Made by a program: the position numbers and the translations under genes
Shown: positions 58,330 through 64,000 of the stretch, piece by piece
How the letters are laid out: each line of letters starts with the position of its first letter
How positions within the stretch are numbered: the first letter of the stretch is position 1
NCBI GenBank assembly: GCA_051294375.1
Contig: CM119263.1
Span: 13,023,923 to 13,087,922, forward strand
Origin: Paraspadella gotoi
Lineage: Eukaryota > Chaetognatha
Direction: 5' to 3'
Length of the DNA stretch: 64,000 nucleotides
Notes under the pieces: model-generated
Told to the model about the DNA's origin: nothing
The model's input: only the letters and a program-made list of their open reading frames with translations
The model's database searches: none

Positions 58330-59680
58330 CTCTAACTGTCATCCGCTCGCGCTATTATACGAAACGCAACGGCAGATGGCGAGCGCGGACGCGGTGATCA
58401 CGTGACTCCCGATCCCGTCCTCTCTCTCTCGCGCGCGCTCACTTACTCGTCAAAGAAGCAGAGAGAGACAGAGACTGACTTTTCACGCGATCACCGTCTG
58501 TCCCCCTGATTCCATTTTCGCGGACGGATAACGTGTGCGAGCGACACGGCGTAAATTAACGATAATAGACCAAACGTTACGTTCTTTGGGTAAGTTGGGT
58601 TCTATCCTTCGTGGCTGTCACGATTGAGTGAGTTAACCTCGGAAGGAGGTCGGGCGCGACAGGGTCGGGACGAAGAAGAGGAAGAGGAGGAAGAGCGAAA
58701 AAGAAGAGGAAACTGCGGACGAGAAGAATCTTGAAAAAAAAAAAAAAAAATTAAAGAAAAAAAAAGCGATGAGGGCGTCCGGTGAGTTGGCTCTCGACCG
58801 CGACCTTACCCTCATAAAACCTCTCCGCCAATTTGGAGAATCGAGGGCGGATGAGGGTCGCGCTCCGATTCGGGTCGGGTCGTCCGATTAATATCGATTA
58901 AGAAAATTAACTTCTTCTTCCTCTCGCGAGTCTCGACCTGATAGAAACGAAAGTGGGAGATTAACGAGGTGGAGGGGGGGGGAAGGGGGGGAGGGACTCC
59001 CATTAGTCGGATTGGACCGAGTTTCTCCTTCCGATAATAACGCGGACCTTTTTTTTTTGTTTCTCTGGATCGAGAGAGTCTCGCGGGAGACGAAAAAAAA
59101 AAAAGATTTTGGGATTTTGATTGGGAAAGACGACGTCTCGCCACTCGCGCCCTCCCTCTGGGCTTCGCGTGTCCCGAAACTCTCCTCTTATCAAATTGAG
59201 AAAAGTCGAAATAATAAAAAAAAATCGTGAAAGGAAAAAATTAATTAAAGTTTGAGAGAAAATCGGTGAGCGATGACGTCAACTTGACGTCGGAGAGATT
59301 CTTTCCTTTTACGAAACTTTCTTTTTTTGGGGGAGATGAAAATTAAAATTCTTTTTTTACGGTGCGTATATAAAGTTTTTTATACGTTCGAAGTAACTAT
59401 TCAACCAATAAAATTTTATTTTGACGCTAAAGGATGTCCTTTTAGGTGATGAGTGATGACGCTTTTGACAGACTAAAACATAACCGCTCGAAAATTAGAC
59501 AGTATCAACTTTCAACTTTTCAGGCCGGAGCGGTTTATTTCCTTGATTAATAAATAGGCCGAATAACGGGGCCGGAAAGACTTAATTCCTTTTACGTACG
59601 GAAATCTCTGCTGCTTAGACATAAATCAGAACCGAAAAGGCTCGCCAAACATTCTTTATAATTTCTCTCCAAGTTCAACA
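58330..59680. other. GC-rich, CpG-containing intergenic stretch
   Basis: Between about 58.35 and 58.9 kb CpG is frequent (ctcgcgcgcgctc), with an acidic/basic open stretch (GRDEEEEEEERKRRG, 58.66-58.72 kb) and a strong donor after gggcgtccg (gtgagt, about 58782). This could be the promoter and first exon of a plus-strand gene continuing outside my ability to trace. Confidence 0.3.
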
Positions 59681-59699
59681 GTTACGATGGTGTCCGAAA

Positions 59700-59810
59700 T
59701 GGAAGCCGGGATTATATGTACCTCTTACATCCGGGCCTCGGTGATCCTCGTCTTCGGCAGGGGCGTCCATCTGCCACCGCAATCCCCGCTCGCATCTGTT
59801 GTTGAATTCA
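59700..59810 (-). CDS. Candidate minus-strand exon
   Basis: A pyrimidine-rich stretch and ttcaacaacag lead into ASGDCGGRWTPLPKTRITEA and a donor cggat/gtaagag. All three minus frames and one plus frame are open here, so the call rests mainly on the splice-like borders. Confidence 0.22.
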
Positions 59811-59980
59811 AAGGTTTCGGTGAAGTCGGTTGGGAGGTGAAAGGGGAAGTAAATGGAGGGGGGGAGAAGCGGGGGAGCGGGGGTTCGAAAGAGAAAGGAG
59901 AAGAAGAAAAAAAGGGGACAAATTTCAAGGAGGAAAAATGAAGACAAAAAAATTAGGGACCAAAAAGAAGCCGACGAAAA

Positions 59981-60244
59981 ATGACAAAGACTGGAACAAT
60001 TCTTCTCTTTCTTCTCTTCTTGTTTTCCTCACGCGCCGAGATGCCGTCCATTCAAATTTCCCCTCTCTCATTGATCACCCTCTTCACCACCTCCGATCAC
60101 CCTTCTCACACATCCGGTCCTTTTCTATTTGGCTTTTCTCCCGTAGACCCGCATATATCGGCCTCGATCCCCCTTCTTGTTTGTTCGCTATTTGGCGTTC
60201 TTCTTATCACAGCTTTTCACCGTGAACCACCATGTATAGCGTAA
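59981..60244 (+). CDS. Candidate small secreted or membrane protein
   Basis: 87 codons. It begins MTKTGTILLFLLFLFSSRA, a textbook signal-peptide shape (basic n-region, leucine/phenylalanine core, polar end with A before E). It then has a polar S/P-rich middle and a second hydrophobic helix ASIPLLVCSLFGVLLITA followed by FHREPP. The DNA is T/C-rich, so a hydrophobic frame can arise by chance. No neighbours with a clear relation. Confidence 0.36.
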   Translation: MTKTGTILLFLLFLFSSRAEMPSIQISPLSLITLFTTSDHPSHTSGPFLFGFSPVDPHISASIPLLVCSLFGVLLITAFHREPPCIA

Positions 60245-60693
60245 TAACGAGGTTAACCACGCTAACGCTATGTATCTTTGTGCATTGGCCGGTCTGTCCG
60301 TCCATCTAAGTATAATTGATAACTTAATTATTTTTTTATAAATTTATTATTCTTTTAAATTATATGGAACATTTGCTTTTTTGAAGATAATATTAATTAA
60401 ATAAATTAATTAAAGCAGCCATCTTTCACATTGCTTTCCACAATATTATCGCCGTTGGCGTCGGCATATTTCGTAAAATATTTTCATCGAATATTGCATT
60501 CATTTAAAATACTAATAGTAGTATGTAAACTTAAGCAATCTACGTCTGCATTCGCGTTTTGATTTTCATGACGTTCAATTCTGACTGGGGATAACCTAAG
60601 TAAAAATCCTCCATTTTAATGTCAGAATTAACTAATACAAAAATTGCCTACAACCGAAATCAGAGGAGGGCATAATAATAATAATAATAATAA

Positions 60694-60852
60694 TTATGGG
60701 AGAATCACGCGACAACAACAAAGTCTTCTTTGACTGAAGTCCTTTCACTTCTTCTTCAACAAGAAGCCTTGCAACGCCGCAAACGCACAAGGTCAAACTC
60801 TTCGGGAACTCGGAGCTTGGCCCGCAACGATGAACTGAAGCTAAACAAGTGA
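60694..60852 (+). CDS. Candidate terminal exon
   Basis: A 52-codon stretch open from a TAA to TGA reads KSSLTEVLSLLLQQEALQRR, then KRTRSNSSGTRSLARNDEL and KLNK. A leucine-rich helix followed by a basic, serine-rich tail is protein-like. No upstream exon was identified; an (ATA)n repeat lies just before. Confidence 0.25.
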   Translation, partial: LWENHATTTKSSLTEVLSLLLQQEALQRRKRTRSNSSGTRSLARNDELKLNK

Positions 60853-61846
60853 GAAAAGAGAATGACAACTGGGTTTACCTTCAGGTTTATCCTCGACGAT
60901 AAGATAATGTATTGTTCCATTGATCCCAAAATTAGAAATGGCGAAAACAAGAAGTCTTCCTGGAAAGAGAGAAGTGATATTATGGAAATGGCTGAGGGGC
61001 ATATGGGAATAAGAAGCGTGCTATCCTAAAAATAGCAAAGTTTCATCATTAAAAGAGTGAAATGGTCATCAACGAAAGTGGCAATATGGTCATAGGAACA
61101 AATTTAATTGCTATTTTGGACCATAAGAGTAAAGAAGTAAATTTTTAAATACCGTTAAAGCGAAGAAGCGTCTCGGAAATAGCGAAGGTTCATAGCAAAT
61201 CAATCTTATTATTGAAACATCTTTAAGTACGTAGAATCAAGCCATCATGGAACCAATCGGTTAGGTTTTAGAGAATTTATTATTTTAAATCTTTATGAAT
61301 TTATGTAATTTAACAATTTAAAAAAACGACAGGATTAAGTCATAAACTTACCTTGGCTCTTCATTTACGGATTAGGTCGTGAAAGGTCCAGATCGTATTT
61401 CTGTAAACAATACAAAGCGAGATACTTGAAAGAAAGAAGCCGACAAGTTTTTTAAAAAAAAACCCTATTCAACTCTGTTACAAAAAAGAAAGAAAAAGTG
61501 AAAAAAGAAAAGGAATTTTGAATTCAATCAAAATGTCTTAAAAATCAAACTGATAACAAAATTTTAAATCAAAACCAATTTCGGTAAAGAAGACTGTCAG
61601 AATAAAACTGAAGAAATAATAGAAAGCTAACCGTTGAAAAAGAAGCCATTATAAATGAAAAAAAAACGATAAAAAAGAACAAAAAGAAGCCGTTGCATTG
61701 GCGATGAAAAACGACACAAATGTCGACAAAAGAAAATTGTTAAAAGCAAAGATGTAACAGGATAAGGCGCAGAAGTGGGGAGGAGTATTCCGAGGTATAA
61801 TCATTGGTGAGGGAGGTTTGAATTTTAGGTTTTTCTTTTTTGTTTA
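60853..61846. other. AT-rich region without supported genes
   Basis: Many stops in all frames and poly-A runs. A gtccgtccatctaagt run at about 60292 resembles the subterminal repeats of the GTTGCGCCGC elements, but no end sequence is present. Confidence 0.45.
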
Positions 61847-62168
61847 GCCGCGAGTACTCGCGGAGCAACTCTATAAGTCACTTTTCGGTCGGTCTGTCGG
61901 TCGGTATGTCTGTCCGTCGGTCTGTCCCACTTACGTTAAAAATGTTAAGGCAGGAAAAAACCTCAAATTTTAATGACTGCTTGCGCCGCCTTCAGGAAAT
62001 CCTAAAACTATAAGGAATAAAAGACGGAATTTCAATACAGTGCATGTCATAAATACACGGGCTAAGAAAGATTTTAGTCATGTCATATCTTGTTATGTCA
62101 TGTCATGGTATATCATATCATGTGATCATAGGAAAATACACGTGAAAATAAAGTCACTGCGGCGCAAC
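61847..62168. mobile_element. 322 bp deletion derivative of the 5.9 kb GTTGCGCCGC element
   Basis: The left 130 bp match 16019-16194 (gccgcgagtactcgcgg, ctataagtcacttttcgg, the GTC-rich run, gtcccactt, cctcaaatttt, actgcttgc) apart from a shortened stretch. The right part matches 21761-21906 (gcgccgcctt, aggaaatcctaaaa, gtcatgtcatatc, aaataaagtcactgcggcgcaac). The joint lies in ACTGCTCGC, which occurs in both source positions (16186-16194 and 21761-21769). The first six bases of the left repeat are lost or changed (tttagccgc). Confidence 0.78.
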
Positions 62169-62202
62169 GATATTGGATGAAAACTGATCTTGTTGGGTCA
62201 AT

Positions 62203-62400
62203 TTCTTTCTTTCTTTATATATTCTCTTAGTTCTTATCTTTCTTTCTTTCTTTCTTTCTTTTCTTTTCTTTTCTTTCTTTCTTTATTTATTTCTATCCTT
62301 CTATCTTTTTTTCTTCTTTCTTTTTTTTTTCTTTTTTTACGTTTTCTCTCTGTCTCTCTCTCTCTCTCGCTCTCTCTCTCTTTCTCTCTTTCTTTCTCAT
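62203..62400. repeat. (TTTC)n and (CT)n microsatellites
   Basis: TTTC/TTTTC repeats to about 62335, then CT-rich sequence to 62400. Confidence 0.9.
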
Positions 62401-62409
62401 CTCTCCAGT

Positions 62410-63040
62410 CACGTTTTTGAGAAAAACAATCCAACTACTCAAATACTCATTCTTTCCTTATGTTATGAAAATATAAATATGATTGAAAGTATTGGTATTG
62501 GTATAGGAGTGTGACGCTTCGGTTTTCGAGTATAAAGAAAATATCTTGCCGTTTATTATCCTCATAGTCGCAGTATAACCTGTTCAACCGTAATCCTTTT
62601 TTCATTTTCTATGAAGGGCACGATTGCCCGTTGTTGCCGACTACCAGAAAACGAAGTTGCGTAAGCCTCCTTTTCACCTTTTTTTTCGCTAGTTTTTAAT
62701 TTTCATGAAATTGGTACAACCCATATAAAAAGTATCCATTCATTCAATAAGCTATTTTGTCCATGACTTTGGACAGGCTTTATTTAGTATAAATAAATTT
62801 GGGTTATAACTGTGAATGTCATTTTCCTTTTAGGTAATCATCAATATTATGACCATGCATCATTAACCGTTCCATTAACTTCTCCAAAAAGTTTAAGAAA
62901 TTGAATCGTTAACAATGAATTTTCTCTTATCATTACTTTGCTTAGTGTTTTGGTTATTCGTTTAAACTTAATATGCCAGTAATTTTCTACTATTTTTCTT
63001 CAACCTTCCGATTTGACTCACTCCACTCCTATCCATCTCC
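62410..63040. other. AT-rich region without supported genes
   Basis: No open stretch with believable composition. A short (tattgg) repeat lies at about 62492-62503. Confidence 0.5.
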
Positions 63041-63044
63041 ACAG

Positions 63045-63240
63045 TAACTTGGAAATCGTCGCAAACTTTCCGACGCGACGACGGGACGACTGCGGAGCGC
63101 GGTTCGGCCGCTGCTACGCGGCGACGAAGCCGCCGCTCCTGTCGCAGTCCCGCGTCCGTCCGGTCGTCCCGTCAAACCCCTCCTCCTCTTCCCCTTGTCT
63201 TTCGGATGAGTGCCGCGCATCCTCTTCTTTCCTTAATTCT
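63045..63240 (+). CDS. Candidate internal exon
   Basis: A strong acceptor (actcctatccatctccacag) opens the frame NLEIVANFPTRRRDDCGARF, then GRCYAATKPPLLSQSRVRP and PSSSSPCLSDECRAS. The RRR site before DDCGARFGRCY could suggest a cysteine-bridged peptide precursor, but no amidation signal or start is visible. The exon end is not clear because the frame stays open into T/C-rich DNA. The minus strand is also open. Confidence 0.3.
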
Positions 63241-64000
63241 CCTTTTAGGTTCTTTCCTTTTTTCTCCTCGCCCCTTTTTACTTTTTTTAATATTCCCCCT
63301 CCTCTGCCCCATTCGATTTTCTCCAGATTTCCTTTCTCTCTCACGATCTCTCGTTTCTCCCTTTTTCTCATGACGTTTCTCCAGATTTAACTTGACTTCA
63401 ACTCTCTCCCATTTTGGGAGTAGATTCTTCGCAATGCAATATTTTCCCCTGGTATCGATCACTTTCCCCTCCACGATCCATTTTTCACAACACCGCTTTT
63501 TTTTTCTCCAATCTTTAAAAGGATACCGCCTCCATACTCGAGCTTCCAAACGCTTTCGCTTGCTCGATCAAGCTCGATCAAGCACCGAGTAAGACGAGCG
63601 ATAAATCATTTTTGCTCGCCGCTTAATTTCATCGTCAACTCATTTTTACGATTTGATTTTTAAAAATCTCACTCCTTTCGTGCGACTCTGCGTGACTTTG
63701 TACGACTTCGTGACTTGCGTACACAAACTACCAAAGACCACGTGAACTCAGCCCCAATTTATCGAAAGAAAGTCTTTTTTTTTTAATTTTCGCCGCCAAC
63801 GAAAAAAAAACAAACCAGAACGAGGAATGATTTACTCTATTTCAAAACGTAACGATGTTTGTAAATGTGCAGATGCCGATAAATACAGAAGCTCTAAATT
63901 TGGGGTGGCGGTTTGTTTTTTCCTTTTTTTTTCAGATCGGAAGATTAAAAACAGATCTTGCTTCTGGTTATTTTTTTTAGAAACTCATAATTCTTTAATG
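63241..64000. other. T/C-rich then mixed sequence, no supported gene
   Basis: Pyrimidine-rich DNA to about 63500, then mixed sequence with a degenerate tgcgtgactttgtacgacttcgtgactt repeat (about 63688-63716). Confidence 0.45.

Noticed and set aside
60270-60310. GTCNG-type run resembling the subterminal part of the GTTGCGCCGC elements
   Set aside because: No inverted end and no further similarity; too short to call.

Overview
The window is nuclear DNA from an invertebrate animal. It is AT-rich, genes are split by short GT-AG introns (about 65-140 nt where small), (CT)n/(GA)n microsatellites are very common, and DNA transposons, a Penelope-like retroelement fragment, a Tc1-like relic and a tRNA-like SINE lie among the genes. 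There is no operon structure, rRNA or CRISPR. An arthropod fits best from the mobile-element families, but the sequence alone does not settle the species. Six runs of N mark scaffold gaps.

Layout. 1-6.2 kb is AT-rich non-coding DNA with four gaps, and a 231 bp block repeated on both sides of a 10-N gap. 7.39-9.46 kb (+) holds a phase-consistent six-exon gene for a 166-residue protein with a mitochondrial-presequence-like N terminus. 10-16 kb is microsatellite-rich, with a 200 bp tandem duplication at 13.7-14.1 kb. 16.0-21.9 kb is a 5.9 kb element bounded by GTTGCGCCGC inverted repeats. It carries a broken five-exon gene (-) for a protein family common in arthropod genomes, and one intron holds a Penelope-like fragment folded into a 0.5 kb inverted repeat with a hammerhead-ribozyme core in each arm.

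24.6-34.05 kb is a 4.1 kb unit present twice head to tail. The second copy has a 1.2 kb element inserted at TTAA and the first shows the empty site. 34.5-52.9 kb is a 9.3 kb unit present twice. Each copy holds a divergent seven-transmembrane receptor gene (-), a second candidate gene (-), a hammerhead-like site, a 0.38 kb miniature element with the same GTTGCGCCGC ends, a Tc1-like helix-turn-helix fragment and SINE-like copies. The copies differ mainly by one-base indels, so they look like two alleles or noisy gap-fill placed in series.

53-64 kb has only scattered candidate exons, microsatellites and a 322 bp deletion derivative of the 5.9 kb element (61.8-62.2 kb). The best-supported genes are the 7.4-9.5 kb gene and the receptor. 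The most unusual item is the GTTGCGCCGC element with its miniature relatives, which may be a poorly described DNA transposon group.
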